Assembly (NCBI RefSeq): GCF_000426445.1
Contig: NZ_AUFJ01000012.1
Span: forward strand, 248,001 to 312,000
DNA from: Brevibacterium album DSM 18261
Lineage (GTDB): Bacteria > Actinomycetota > Actinomycetes > Actinomycetales > Brevibacteriaceae
Reading direction: 5' to 3'
Length of the DNA stretch: 64,000 nt
The translations under genes were made by a program, and so were the position numbers. Numbering within the stretch: the stretch's first letter is position 1; each line of letters opens with the position of its first letter. Of the stretch, positions 17,028-26,346 are shown in pieces. The notes below the pieces were generated by a model. That model saw nothing but the letters and a program-made list of their open reading frames with translations. It was not told the origin of the DNA and did no database searches.

Positions 17028-18689
17028 GTGAGGATCAGAAGACCGATGCCCGGGCCGACGCGGCGGGGCCGGTTCGGCCGGTGCACTGCCGCAGCCGCCT
17101 CCCTGAGTGCGTTCGCCGTGGTGCTGAGCGCATGCGTGCCGCTCCAGGAGCTCGGCCCCGCGCCCCAGCGCGAGGACGTCACGGAGGTCGAGTTCGGCGA
17201 CCGCACACCGGTCGAGGGCGGCGACCTGGTCATGGCGCTCTCCTCGGAGCCCGACCGGCTCGACCCCACCACCTCGAACTCCCTCTACACCCGCTACGTC
17301 ATGCAGACGATGTGCGAGAAGCTCTACGACATCGACGCGAGCGGCGGGATCGTCCCCATGCTGGCGGCGGACATGCCCCGCGTCTCTGACGACGGTCTCA
17401 CCGTGGACATCCCGCTGCGCACGGACGATGTGAGGTTCGCCGACGGCACGGAGTTCGACGCGGACGCCGTCGTCACCACGCTCCACCGCAATCTCACGGA
17501 CGAGAACTCCGCCCGCGTCTCCGACCTGGGCCCGGTGGAGGAGATCGAGTCCCTCGACGAGGACACCGTGCGCGTCACCTTCGAGACCCCGTTCGCGCCG
17601 TTCACCGCAGCGCTCGCCGACCGCGCCGGGATGATCATGTCCCCCGCTGCGCTGGAGGAGAAGGGCGATGACTTCGGCGACGCGCCCGTCTGCGTGGGTG
17701 CGTTCAGATTCGCCGAGCGCATCCCGCAGACCAGCATCACCGTCACCGCGGACCCCAACTACTATGCGCGCGACGAGGTGCACCTCGACAGCATCGAGTA
17801 CCGCATCATGACGGATGCGAACATCCGCGCCGCCAACATCCGCTCCGGCGACGTCCAGGTGGCGGACATGATCTCCCCGCAGGACATCGACGCCCTCCAG
17901 CAGGAGTCGGGGATCGGCACGCTCGCCGTCGAATCGCTCGGCTATCAGGGGCTGACGATCAACCTCGACCGGCTGCCCGAGGGCGCGGAGCCCACGCCGC
18001 TCTCCGAGGACCCGCGCATCCGGCGCGCGCTCTCGATGGCCGTCGACCGCGAGGCGCTCGTCAACACCGTATTCAACGGCTGGTACCTGCCGGCGTGCTC
18101 GGGCATCGCCGGCTCCTCGCCCTTCGCCTCGGACGCCAGCCGCGGCTGCCCCGAGTACGATCCCGAGGGCGCGGAGGAGCTCCTCCGCGAGGCCGGCGCG
18201 CCCGTCCCCTACCCGATCGACGTCCAGGTGACGAACAGCCAGGACTCGCTCCGGTTCGCCCAGGCCCTCCAGGCGCAGCTCTCGGAGGCCGGCTTCGCGC
18301 TCTCGATCCGGCCGGTCGAGTACACCGCGCTTCTCGACGTGCAGGACCGCGGTGACTTCGAGACCGTCCAGCTGGGCTGGTCCGGCCGCGTCGATCCGCA
18401 CGGCAACCTCCACAACTTCCACTACACCGGGGGCAACAACAACTACACCGGCCTCGACGACGCGGAGGTCAACCGGCGCCTCGACCGGGCCGCCTCCCTC
18501 ACCGAGGTCGCCGACCGCGCCGCCGCATACGGCGAGGCGATCGACCGGCTGCACGAGATCAACCCCGTCATCTACCTGTACCGCCAGCGCAACCTCACGG
18601 CCTACAGCGAGGACATCGCCGGCGTGCAGGTCTACGCGGACGGCGTCGTGCACCTGTCCCGCGCCGGATTCGTCGAGGAGGAGAGCTGA
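17028..18689 (+). CDS. Oligopeptide ABC transporter substrate-binding lipoprotein
   Basis: The 553-residue protein has a lipoprotein signal (basic start, hydrophobic stretch, lipobox LSAC near residue 36) and the family 5 (DppA/OppA) fold: GDLVMALSSEPDRLDPT at the mature start and the signature region with FADGTEFDADAVV. It captures peptides outside the membrane and hands them to the permeases encoded next. The GTG at 17028 follows AGGGG. Its stop overlaps the permease ATG (TGATG). The linked gamma-glutamyltransferase suggests gamma-glutamyl peptides or glutathione as cargo (inference). Confidence 0.92.
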   Translation: MRIRRPMPGPTRRGRFGRCTAAAASLSAFAVVLSACVPLQELGPAPQREDVTEVEFGDRTPVEGGDLVMALSSEPDRLDPTTSNSLYTRYVMQTMCEKLYDIDASGGIVPMLAADMPRVSDDGLTVDIPLRTDDVRFADGTEFDADAVVTTLHRNLTDENSARVSDLGPVEEIESLDEDTVRVTFETPFAPFTAALADRAGMIMSPAALEEKGDDFGDAPVCVGAFRFAERIPQTSITVTADPNYYARDEVHLDSIEYRIMTDANIRAANIRSGDVQVADMISPQDIDALQQESGIGTLAVESLGYQGLTINLDRLPEGAEPTPLSEDPRIRRALSMAVDREALVNTVFNGWYLPACSGIAGSSPFASDASRGCPEYDPEGAEELLREAGAPVPYPIDVQVTNSQDSLRFAQALQAQLSEAGFALSIRPVEYTALLDVQDRGDFETVQLGWSGRVDPHGNLHNFHYTGGNNNYTGLDDAEVNRRLDRAASLTEVADRAAAYGEAIDRLHEINPVIYLYRQRNLTAYSEDIAGVQVYADGVVHLSRAGFVEEES

Positions 18690-19645
18690 TGCTCCGCTTC
18701 ACAGCCGTCAAGGTGGGCGAATCGCTCATCACCTTCGTGCTCGCCGCGATCGTCATCTTCTTCGGCGTCCGCTCGCTGCCGGGCGATCCCGCCCTCGCGA
18801 TGGCCGGCGAGGAGGCCACACCTGAGCGGATCGCGCAGATCCGCGCGGACCTCGGCCTCGACGAGCCCGTCGTCGTCCAGTTCTGGAAGTTCCTCACGAG
18901 CATCGTCACGGGCGATCTGGGCGAGTCCACCCGTACGGGGCAGCAGGTCACCGAGATGATCGCGACGACCCTGCCGGTCACGCTGTGGCTCGCGGCCTAC
19001 GCCATCCTCGTGGCCGTGGTCGCCGGCGTCCTGCTGGGCATGCTCGCCGAGCGCTTCCGCGGCCGCCTGCCCGAGGCGCTGGCCAATTTCGCCGCCCTCG
19101 TGGGCCTGTCGGTGCCCAATTTCTGGCTGGGCCTCCTCGCGATCCTCCTGCTGGCAGTGACGCTGGGCTGGTTCCCCGCCTCGGGCTATGTGGACGTCCT
19201 GTCCGATCCGCTCCGCGGCCTCTACTACCTCACCCTCCCGGCGGTCATCCTCGGCACCAGCCTCGCCGCCGTCATCACACGGCAGACGCGCGCCTCCATG
19301 ATCGAGACGATGGGCACGGACTACGTGCGGACCGCTCGTGCCAAGGGCCTCTCCCGCCCCCGCATCCTGTTCCGCTACGGACTGCGGAACTCGCTCATCG
19401 TGCTCGTGACGATCATCGGGCTGCAGCTCGGCGGGCTCATCTCAGGCGCCGTCGTCACCGAGCGCATCTTCGCCCTGCCGGGACTCGGCAAGCTCACCCT
19501 CGATGCGGTCTTCGCGCGCGACTACCCGGTCATCCAGGCGGTCGTCCTCGTCATCACCCTCGCCTACATCCTCATCAACCTCGCCGTCGACCTGCTCTAC
19601 TCCGTCATCAACCCGACCATCCGGACAGGAGCCGCGAAGGCATGA
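18689..19645 (+). CDS. Peptide ABC transporter permease (DppB type)
   Basis: 318 residues with six membrane helices and the features of DppB-like permeases: the SLPGDPAL motif after helix 1 and the EAA coupling loop near MIETMGTDYVRTARAKGLS (about 205-223), which contacts the ATPase. It forms half of the membrane channel. The ATG overlaps the binding-protein stop, and its own TGA overlaps the next permease ATG (ATGA), so the operon is tightly coupled. Confidence 0.93.
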   Translation: MLRFTAVKVGESLITFVLAAIVIFFGVRSLPGDPALAMAGEEATPERIAQIRADLGLDEPVVVQFWKFLTSIVTGDLGESTRTGQQVTEMIATTLPVTLWLAAYAILVAVVAGVLLGMLAERFRGRLPEALANFAALVGLSVPNFWLGLLAILLLAVTLGWFPASGYVDVLSDPLRGLYYLTLPAVILGTSLAAVITRQTRASMIETMGTDYVRTARAKGLSRPRILFRYGLRNSLIVLVTIIGLQLGGLISGAVVTERIFALPGLGKLTLDAVFARDYPVIQAVVLVITLAYILINLAVDLLYSVINPTIRTGAAKA

Positions 19646-20757
19646 CCGCTCCCCCTCCCTCCACGGACAGCACAGCGACCACCGCACCGGGCGAGGCGGG
19701 CGCGAACACCGGCGCGGGTCCGGGTGCCGGCCCCGGCGCGGGCCGGCCGGCCGCGGATCGCTCCGGCGCGGACGGGCCGGTGAAGCGGCGCCGAGGCGCA
19801 CTCGCCGTCCTCGTCCGCACTCCCCTCGGCCTGCTGGGCACGGTGCTCGCCGCGCTGGCGGTCCTCACCGCGCTGTTCGCCCCCTGGCTGGCTCCGCACG
19901 GCTTCTCGCAGACGGACTTCGCCCACCCCTACCAGGTGCCGGGGACCGTGGGGCATCCGCTGGGCACGGACGACCTGGGCCGCGATTCGCTCTCCCGCCT
20001 GCTCTTCGGCGTGCGCGCCTCGATGCAGGTGGGGCTGCTCGCGGTGGGCCTCGCGGTCGTCGTGGGCGTGCCGCTGGGCCTGCTCGCCGGCTACTGGAGG
20101 GCCTGTGACCGCGTCATCTCCCGCCTCACGGATGTGGCGCTGGCGTTCCCCTTCCTCATCCTCGCGGTGGGCTTCGTCGCGATCGCCGGCGCCAGCCTCA
20201 CGAGCGCGGCCGCCGCGCTCGGCATCGCCCAGATCCCCACCATGGTCCGCGTGGTGCGCGGCGAGACGCTGCGCCTCAGGGACGCGGACTTCATCCGGGC
20301 GGCGCGGGCCATGGACGCCTCGGCGTGGCGGATCCTGTTCGCCCACATCCTGCCCAATGCGGTGAGCGCGATCATCGTCCAGGCGACCGTGATCCTCCCG
20401 ACCGCCGTGATCGGGGAGTCCATGCTGTCCTTCCTGGGACTCGGCATCCAGCCGCCGAACCCCAGCCTCGGCATCATGCTCTCCGATGCGCAGCAGTACA
20501 TCTACCGGGCCCCGGCCGCCGCAGTCTTCCCGGGCCTGGCGATCCTCCTCATCTGCCTCGCCTTCAACCTCTTCGGCGACGCCCTGCGCGATGCGCTGGA
20601 CCCGGGCTCGGCGCTGGCCCGCACCCCGCGGCAGGAGCGCCGGGCGCTGCGGCAGAAGCGGCGACAGGAGCGGGCACGCGGCACCATGATGGAACGAGAC
20701 CAGAACGGAGACGCGCTCGCGGAGACGGGCGCGGCAGCGAAGGAGAACGACCGATGA
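19642..20757 (+). CDS. Peptide ABC transporter permease (DppC type)
   Basis: 371 residues. After an unusually long Pro/Ala/Gly-rich cytoplasmic N-terminus (about 55 residues) come the DppC-type N-terminal helix, the GTDDLGRDSLSRLLFGVR motif and six helices with the coupling loop RDADFIRAARAMDASAWRI. It is the second membrane half of the peptide channel. The C-terminus is extended by about 30 charged residues. Both ends overlap neighbouring genes by ATGA. Confidence 0.92.
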   Translation: MTAPPPSTDSTATTAPGEAGANTGAGPGAGPGAGRPAADRSGADGPVKRRRGALAVLVRTPLGLLGTVLAALAVLTALFAPWLAPHGFSQTDFAHPYQVPGTVGHPLGTDDLGRDSLSRLLFGVRASMQVGLLAVGLAVVVGVPLGLLAGYWRACDRVISRLTDVALAFPFLILAVGFVAIAGASLTSAAAALGIAQIPTMVRVVRGETLRLRDADFIRAARAMDASAWRILFAHILPNAVSAIIVQATVILPTAVIGESMLSFLGLGIQPPNPSLGIMLSDAQQYIYRAPAAAVFPGLAILLICLAFNLFGDALRDALDPGSALARTPRQERRALRQKRRQERARGTMMERDQNGDALAETGAAAKENDR

Positions 20758-22646
20758 GCGCTTTCGTCACCCCCGGCGAGCACACCACCCGCCCCACCCT
20801 CCAGGGCACCTTCGGGATGTCCTCGTCGACCCACTGGCTCGCGACCGCGGCCTCGCAGTCGGTCCTGGAGCGGGGCGGCAACGCCTTCGACGCGGCGACG
20901 GCCGGGGCCTTCGTGCTCCATGTCGTCGAGCCCCATCTCAACGGTCCGGGCGGCGACATGACCGGCCTCTTCGCCACCGCCGAGGCGCCGGGCACCCCCG
21001 TCGTCCTCATGGGCCAGGGCGCGGCCCCCGCGGGCGCGACCGTGGAGCACTACCGCTCCCTGGGCCTCGAGCTCGTCCCCGGCGCGGGAGGGCTCGCCGC
21101 CGCGGTGCCCGCCGCCGTGGACGCCTGGCTCATGCTCCTGCAGGAGCACGGCACATGGGAGCTTGCCGACGTCCTCTCCTATGCGATCGGCTATGCGGAG
21201 GAGGGCTTCCCGATCCTGCCGCGGGTGACGAAGCAGATCGAGTCCGTCCGTGCGCTGTTCGAGGAGCACTGGCCGAGCAGCGCCGCGCAGTGGATCCCGG
21301 AGGGCAGGGTCCCCCAGCCCGGCGAGCTCTTCCGCAACCCCGAGTACGCGCAGGTGCTCCGGGAGCTCATCGCCGCGGGTGAGAACGCGGATACGCGGGA
21401 GGACCGCGTCGCCGCCGCTCGCCGGGAATGGGCCACCGGGCGGGTCGCGAAGCTCGCGAGCGAGTTCCTCTCGCGGCCCCACCGCCATTCGGACGGCGGG
21501 GACTACGCGGCGGTCATCACCGAGGAGGACTTCGCGCGCTCCTCTGCGGGCTTCGAGGAGGCCGCGACGATCGAGTTCCGCGGGCACACCATCGCGAAGG
21601 TCCCGCACTGGAGCCAGGGCCCCGTGCTGCTGGAAGCGCTGCGGATCCTCGACGGCCTGCCTGATGAGCGCCTCGACCCCTCGACGGAGCTCGGAGCGCA
21701 CACCGTGATCGAGGCGCTCAAGCTCGCGCTCGCCGACCGGGACGCGCACTTCGGCGACAACGACCTCGATCTCGACGCGATGCTCTCCGAGGAGTACATC
21801 GCGGTGCGGCGGGCGCTGATCGGCGAGGTCGCCTCGGGGGAGTCCCGCCCCGGCACGGTGGGCGGCAGCGCTGGTGATGCGCCCCGCCTCGTGAGCGCCG
21901 CGGAGTTCGCGGCGACGCAGGCCGGCGACCTGTCCGGCTTCGGGGCGGGCGAGCCCACCGTGCCGGGTGCGAGAGCACGTGCAGGCGCCGGCAGTGCCGC
22001 TGAGGCCTTCGCGGCTCAGGATCCGGCGGAGCCCGGCGCCGACGAGACGGGGGCGGTCCGGGGCGACACGTGCCACATCGACGTCGTGGACCGCTGGGGC
22101 AACATGATCTCCGCGATGCCCTCGGGCGGCTGGCTGCAGTCCTCGCCGACCATCCCCGGCCTCGGCTTCTGCCTCGGCACCCGCCTGCAGATGATGTGGC
22201 TGGACGAGGAGCGGAACGCGGCGCTCACGCCCGGAGCGCGGCCGCGCACCACGCTCTCGCCCACCCTCGTCCTGCGGGACGGCGAGCCCGTCATCGCGCT
22301 CGGCACGCCCGGGGGCGATCAGCAGGACCAGTGGCAGCTGCTGCTCGTGCTCCGGCTGCTCGTGGGCGGATACGAACCGCAGCAGGCCATCGACGCACCC
22401 GCGCTGCACACCACCTCGCTCGTGGGCTCCTTCTGGCCCCGCACGTTCGAGGCGGCCGGCGTGATCGTCGAGGACCGGCTGGGCGAGGAGGTCATCGCAG
22501 GCCTCGAGGCGCGCGGGCACAGGGTCACCCGCGCCGGCGACTGGGCCCTGGGACGGCTGTCCTGCGTGACGCGGGAGCCGGCCACGGGTCTGCTGCAGGC
22601 GGCCGCGAATCCGCGCGGTGCACAGGGATACGCGGCGGGGAGGTGA
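20754..22646 (+). CDS. ggt: Gamma-glutamyltransferase (glutathione hydrolase family)
   Basis: The 630-residue protein is an N-terminal-nucleophile hydrolase of the gamma-glutamyltransferase family. GNAFDAATA and GPGGDM occur near the start, and GDTCHIDVVDRWGNM supplies the autoprocessing nucleophile Thr439. The enzyme removes the gamma-glutamyl group from glutathione or similar peptides. No signal peptide is seen, so it probably acts in the cytoplasm after import, unlike many secreted homologues. A variable linker rich in Ala/Gly (about 395-430) precedes the Thr. It overlaps the permease gene by ATGA and ends just before the ATPase gene. Confidence 0.9.
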   Translation: MSAFVTPGEHTTRPTLQGTFGMSSSTHWLATAASQSVLERGGNAFDAATAGAFVLHVVEPHLNGPGGDMTGLFATAEAPGTPVVLMGQGAAPAGATVEHYRSLGLELVPGAGGLAAAVPAAVDAWLMLLQEHGTWELADVLSYAIGYAEEGFPILPRVTKQIESVRALFEEHWPSSAAQWIPEGRVPQPGELFRNPEYAQVLRELIAAGENADTREDRVAAARREWATGRVAKLASEFLSRPHRHSDGGDYAAVITEEDFARSSAGFEEAATIEFRGHTIAKVPHWSQGPVLLEALRILDGLPDERLDPSTELGAHTVIEALKLALADRDAHFGDNDLDLDAMLSEEYIAVRRALIGEVASGESRPGTVGGSAGDAPRLVSAAEFAATQAGDLSGFGAGEPTVPGARARAGAGSAAEAFAAQDPAEPGADETGAVRGDTCHIDVVDRWGNMISAMPSGGWLQSSPTIPGLGFCLGTRLQMMWLDEERNAALTPGARPRTTLSPTLVLRDGEPVIALGTPGGDQQDQWQLLLVLRLLVGGYEPQQAIDAPALHTTSLVGSFWPRTFEAAGVIVEDRLGEEVIAGLEARGHRVTRAGDWALGRLSCVTREPATGLLQAAANPRGAQGYAAGR

Positions 22647-22651
22647 GCGAC

Positions 22652-24307
22652 GTGCACGGTGATGCGAACGGGACGGATTCCGCGGGCGCGGCGGGCACGC
22701 CCGTCCTCGAGGTCACGGACCTCACGGTGGCCTACGGCTCCGCGGAGGTGCTCCGCGAGGTGTCCTTCACCCTGGGCGAGGGCGAGCGGATCGGCATCGT
22801 GGGACAGTCCGGCTCGGGCAAGTCCACGACGGTGGGCGCGGTGCTCGGCCTGCTCTCCGGGGCGGGCCGGGTGACCGGAGGCTCTATCCGCTACCGGGGC
22901 GAGGAGATCGCAGGTGCTCCGGAAGCGCGGATGCGCGCACTCCGCGGCCGCTCCATCGCACTCGTGCCGCAGGACCCCATGACCAATCTCAATCCCTCGA
23001 TGCGGGTGGGCGAGCAGATCGCGGACGCCCTGCGCACGTATGGAGTCAGCGGGAGGGCCGAGATCGAGGCGCAGGTGGTGCGCCTCATGACGGAGGCGGG
23101 GATCCCCGAGGCCGAGCGCAGGCGCCGGCAGTTCCCGCACGAGTTCTCCGGCGGCATGCGGCAGCGCGTGCTCATCGCGATGGCCCTCGCTGGTGACCCG
23201 GACCTCATCATCGCGGACGAGCCCACGAGCGCCCTCGACGTCACGGTGCAGAAGCAGATCCTCGACCACCTGCAGGCGCTCGTGGACTCCCGCGGCATGT
23301 CCCTGCTGTTCATCACCCACGATCTGGGCGTGGCCTCGGACCGGACGGACCGGATCCTCGTCATGCACGCGGGCTACGTGGTCGAGGCAGGTGCTCCCGC
23401 ACAGGTGCTGTTCCACCCGCAGGACGAGTACACCGAACGCCTCATCGCGGCCTCGCCCAAGCTGGCGGTGCCGCCGGTGGAGCAGGCCGGCGCGGAGCAC
23501 GCCGGCGGTGCCGGAGACGGCCGCGACCTCGTGCTCGACGTCCGCGACCTGACCAAGGTGTACCGGCTGCGCGGCCGGCGCGAGGAGCTGCGCGCCCTCG
23601 ACGGCGTGAGCTTCTCGGCCGAGCGCGGGAGGACGACGGCGATCATCGGGGAGTCCGGCTCCGGCAAGTCGACGACCGCGAAGATCGTGCTGGGCCTGGA
23701 GTCCGCGACCTCGGGCGAGGTGGTCCTCGACGGCACCCCGGTGGCGGGAGGGAGCAGGGCGGACCGGGCCCGGCTGCGCAGGTTCACGCAGCCGGTGTTC
23801 CAGGACCCGTACTCCTCGCTCGACCCGACCAAGTCGATCGAGCGGATCATCGCCGAGCCCCTGGCGGTGTTCGGGATCGGCACGCGGGCCGAGCGCAGGG
23901 CGCGCGTGCGGGAGCTGCTCGATCAGGTGGCGCTGCCGCAGGCTGTTGCCCAGTCCAGGCCCGGCGAGCTGTCCGGCGGTCAGCGGCAGCGCGTCGCGAT
24001 CGCCCGCGCGATCGCGAGCCGGCCGCCCCTGCTGGTGTGCGACGAGGCCGTCTCCGCGCTGGACGTGCTGGTCCAGGACCAGATTCTCGACCTGCTGCGC
24101 TCGCTGCAGCGGGAGCTCGGCGTCTCGTGCCTGTTCATCACCCACGACCTCGCCGTCGTCGCGGACTTCGCCGACGACGTGGTGGTCATGCGCGCGGGCC
24201 GGATCGTGGAGAGCGGCTCCGTCCGCAGCGTCATCGAGGATCCGCGGCATGAGTACACTCAGAGCCTGATCGCCGCCGTCCCAGGGGAGCAGCTCACACG
24301 TGTCTAG
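22652..24307 (+). CDS. Peptide ABC transporter, fused dual ATPase (DppD-DppF type)
   Basis: About 551 residues containing two complete ABC ATPase domains. Domain 1 has [10 protein letters not shown], signature FSGGMRQR and Walker [13 protein letters not shown]; domain 2 has [18 protein letters not shown] and [12 protein letters not shown]. Note Ala-Val after Glu in the second Walker B instead of Pro-Thr, while the catalytic Glu is kept. Fusion of the two ATPases into one chain is common for peptide importers. GGGGAGG at 22637-22643 is eight bases from the GTG at 22652; a GTG at 22643 overlapping the ggt stop is the alternative start. Confidence 0.92.
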   Translation: MHGDANGTDSAGAAGTPVLEVTDLTVAYGSAEVLREVSFTLGEGERIGIVGQSGSGKSTTVGAVLGLLSGAGRVTGGSIRYRGEEIAGAPEARMRALRGRSIALVPQDPMTNLNPSMRVGEQIADALRTYGVSGRAEIEAQVVRLMTEAGIPEAERRRRQFPHEFSGGMRQRVLIAMALAGDPDLIIADEPTSALDVTVQKQILDHLQALVDSRGMSLLFITHDLGVASDRTDRILVMHAGYVVEAGAPAQVLFHPQDEYTERLIAASPKLAVPPVEQAGAEHAGGAGDGRDLVLDVRDLTKVYRLRGRREELRALDGVSFSAERGRTTAIIGESGSGKSTTAKIVLGLESATSGEVVLDGTPVAGGSRADRARLRRFTQPVFQDPYSSLDPTKSIERIIAEPLAVFGIGTRAERRARVRELLDQVALPQAVAQSRPGELSGGQRQRVAIARAIASRPPLLVCDEAVSALDVLVQDQILDLLRSLQRELGVSCLFITHDLAVVADFADDVVVMRAGRIVESGSVRSVIEDPRHEYTQSLIAAVPGEQLTRV

Positions 24308-25019
24308 TCCAGCAGCCGTCCGCGTCACGGAGCACGTGCGCGCGGACATCATCTCCGGTCGGATCGAGGCGGGCACGAGGCTGACGGAGAAGCTGCTCTC
24401 GGAGCGGTACGAGGTCTCCCGTGTGCCGGTGCGCGAGTGCCTGCGCGCGCTCGAGGCCGAGGGCCTGGTCGAGGTGCGCTCCTATGCCGGTGCCACGGTC
24501 GCGCACCCGGAGCCCGAGAACGTGGACGTGCTGTTCGACGTGCGCCTGACGCTGGAGACGGAGATGATCAGGCGGGCGACGCTGCGGGGCCTCGCACAGC
24601 TGGGGCGCGAGGCCCCGGACCCCGAGTGGTGGCGTCTGCGCCGGGAGATCGCCGCCGTGCTGAGCGAGGGTGATGCGGCACTGGCCTCCGGTGAGCTGGC
24701 GGCGATGCCGACCTGCAACCAGCGCTTCCATTCGCTGCTCGCGGAGATGAGCGCTTCCGCCTCGCTGGCGGGGGTCCTGAGGCAGGTGGCGGGGAAGATC
24801 GAGCGCCTGTTCGCGTGGTCGGGGACCAACCGGGGCGACAGCGCCTGGAGCGAGCACAAGGAGCTCATCGCGCTCGTGGACGCCGGGGACGCGGAGGCCG
24901 CGGTTGCCTTCATGGCCGCACACCTGGAGCGCTCGCGGACCGGGCTGAGGGAATCGGTGGGCGCTGCGGGCGCGCGCGGGATGCGCACTGCTGCGCGCGA
25001 GGTGCCGGCGGGCGGGTGA
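24300..25019 (+). CDS. GntR family regulator with FCD domain
   Basis: 239 residues: an N-terminal winged helix (IEAGTRLTEKLLSERYEVSRVPVRECLRALEAEG, about 21-54) and a helical FCD effector domain. The GTG at 24300 overlaps the ATPase gene by 8 bases, so it is the last gene of the peptide-transport/gamma-glutamyltransferase operon. The TTGTATACAA-type boxes at 16937-16974 before the first gene suit this family, suggesting control by an imported peptide or its breakdown product. Confidence 0.9.
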   Translation: MSSPAAVRVTEHVRADIISGRIEAGTRLTEKLLSERYEVSRVPVRECLRALEAEGLVEVRSYAGATVAHPEPENVDVLFDVRLTLETEMIRRATLRGLAQLGREAPDPEWWRLRREIAAVLSEGDAALASGELAAMPTCNQRFHSLLAEMSASASLAGVLRQVAGKIERLFAWSGTNRGDSAWSEHKELIALVDAGDAEAAVAFMAAHLERSRTGLRESVGAAGARGMRTAAREVPAGG

Positions 25020-25101
25020 GATGCCGCGCCGGTGATGCTCCCGGCGGGTGAAGCGCCTCGGGCATGGAATGAGGGGGGCAGGAGTCTTGACACCATGCAC
25101 T

Positions 25102-25112
25102 AGATTCGCCGT
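25102..25112 (+). promoter_or_regulatory. Candidate leaderless promoter (-10 TAGATT) of the epoxide hydrolase gene
   Basis: TAGATT (25102-25107) matches the actinobacterial TANNNT -10 motif and ends five bases before the ATG at 25113. No ribosome-binding site is present. Transcription would start at or next to the ATG, giving a leaderless message. A TTGACA at 25088-25093 is only 8 bases from this hexamer and so is not its -35. Confidence 0.5.
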
Positions 25113-26231
25113 ATGGCCTTCGACGCCGATGTGCGCCCGTTCCTGCTCGAAGTTCCGGACTCCGAGGTCGATGAGCTGCGGCGACGGCTCGACCTGGCCT
25201 CGGTGCCGACCGACAGCCCAGGCGCCGCCGGGCTCAGCGGATTGTCGATGGAGCGCCTGGACGGGCTGCTGCGCTATTGGCGTGAGACCTTCGACTGGCG
25301 GGCTCAGGAGCGGCGGATCAACCGGCTGCCGCATGTCCTGGCCGAGGTGCACGGTCAGCAGGTGCATGCGATCGTCGCTCCGGCGGAACCTGTCGGAGGC
25401 CGCCGGCCCCTGCCGATCATCCTCAGCCACGGCTGGCCCTACAGTCCCGTCGAAATGACCCGGATCGTCCCGGCGCTCACCGCCGCGGGCATGGAGGTGG
25501 TGATCCCGTCCCTGCCCGGATTCGGATGGAGCGACCCATTCACGGACCGGCCGTTCACCAGCACTGAGGTAGCCCGGCTCTGGCATGCCCTCATGACCGA
25601 GGTTCTGGGCCATGAGCGGTACCTCAGCTATGGCGAGGACGTCGGGACCCTGGTGAGCGATCGGCTTGCGGCCACGCAGCCCGAGGCGGTCGCGGGTCTC
25701 TTCGCGACCCATGCGGCGTTCGCGCCCGCTTCCCGTGCGCACGACCTCAGCCCGGAGGAATCGGCGTGGAGGACCGCTCTCGACAAGCGCTGGTCCGGGG
25801 CCACCGGCTATGCGAGCATTCAGGCGACACGGCCGGACCTGCTGGCGGCGGCACTGCTCGATTCACCCCTCGGGCTTGCCGCTTGGGTGGTGGAGAAGCT
25901 GCTCGCGTGGAGTGGTGAGCGGCCCGAACGCTGGTGGAGCGATGACGACCTCCTCACCACCGTCTGCTGGTACTGGTTCTCCGGCTCCATCGGCACCTCG
26001 TTCCGGCCCTATCTCGATGATCCTCACGAGACGGAGATGCCGTTGATCGACGTCCCGGTCTCGGTGCTCGTCCAGCACGGTGAACGCGGCTTTCCGCGAC
26101 ATCATGCCGCGCGCACCTATCGCGACATCCGCAGCTGGGCCGAACTTGAGGACGGCGGGCACTTCGCTGCCTGGCAGAACGCAGAGGAGGTCGCACGGGG
26201 CATCGTCGAGTTGGAGGCGGCGGTGGCCTGA
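25113..26231 (+). CDS. Epoxide hydrolase (alpha/beta hydrolase with EHN domain)
   Basis: The 372-residue protein starts with the EHN segment (FLLEVPDSEVDELRRRL) of microsomal-type epoxide hydrolases and continues as an alpha/beta hydrolase. HGWP (106-109) forms the oxyanion hole, the nucleophile elbow is GEDVG with Asp176, the lid tyrosine is in SFRPY (Y300), and the base is His350 in GGHFAAWQ. Bacterial members usually show GGDWG at the elbow, so the Glu and Val flanking the Asp are unusual and may alter substrate range. The reaction would be hydrolysis of an epoxide to a diol. It stands alone between the peptide operon and a convergent membrane protein gene. Confidence 0.87.
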   Translation: MAFDADVRPFLLEVPDSEVDELRRRLDLASVPTDSPGAAGLSGLSMERLDGLLRYWRETFDWRAQERRINRLPHVLAEVHGQQVHAIVAPAEPVGGRRPLPIILSHGWPYSPVEMTRIVPALTAAGMEVVIPSLPGFGWSDPFTDRPFTSTEVARLWHALMTEVLGHERYLSYGEDVGTLVSDRLAATQPEAVAGLFATHAAFAPASRAHDLSPEESAWRTALDKRWSGATGYASIQATRPDLLAAALLDSPLGLAAWVVEKLLAWSGERPERWWSDDDLLTTVCWYWFSGSIGTSFRPYLDDPHETEMPLIDVPVSVLVQHGERGFPRHHAARTYRDIRSWAELEDGGHFAAWQNAEEVARGIVELEAAVA

Positions 26232-26346
26232 GCCGGGGAGGGGCCTCCGGCGCATCGCGCACGGGGCAGTCGTACCGGTGCGTGTCTCCTGGGGGGCCGC
26301 GTGCGGGGTCAGGCGCGGAGGCCTGCACGCGCACGTCCGATCCGCC

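Noticed and set aside
16950..18653. Long minus-strand open frame opposite the peptide-binding protein
   Set aside because: Antisense to a clear lipoprotein gene within an overlapping operon; composition is unlike a real protein.
20502..24376. Two long minus-strand frames opposite ggt and the dual ATPase
   Set aside because: The sense strand carries the nucleophile Thr and all Walker and signature motifs; the antisense frames have none.
25088..25093. TTGACA as a -35 box for the epoxide hydrolase gene
   Set aside because: Only 8 bases separate it from the TAGATT element, far too few for a sigma-70-type promoter.
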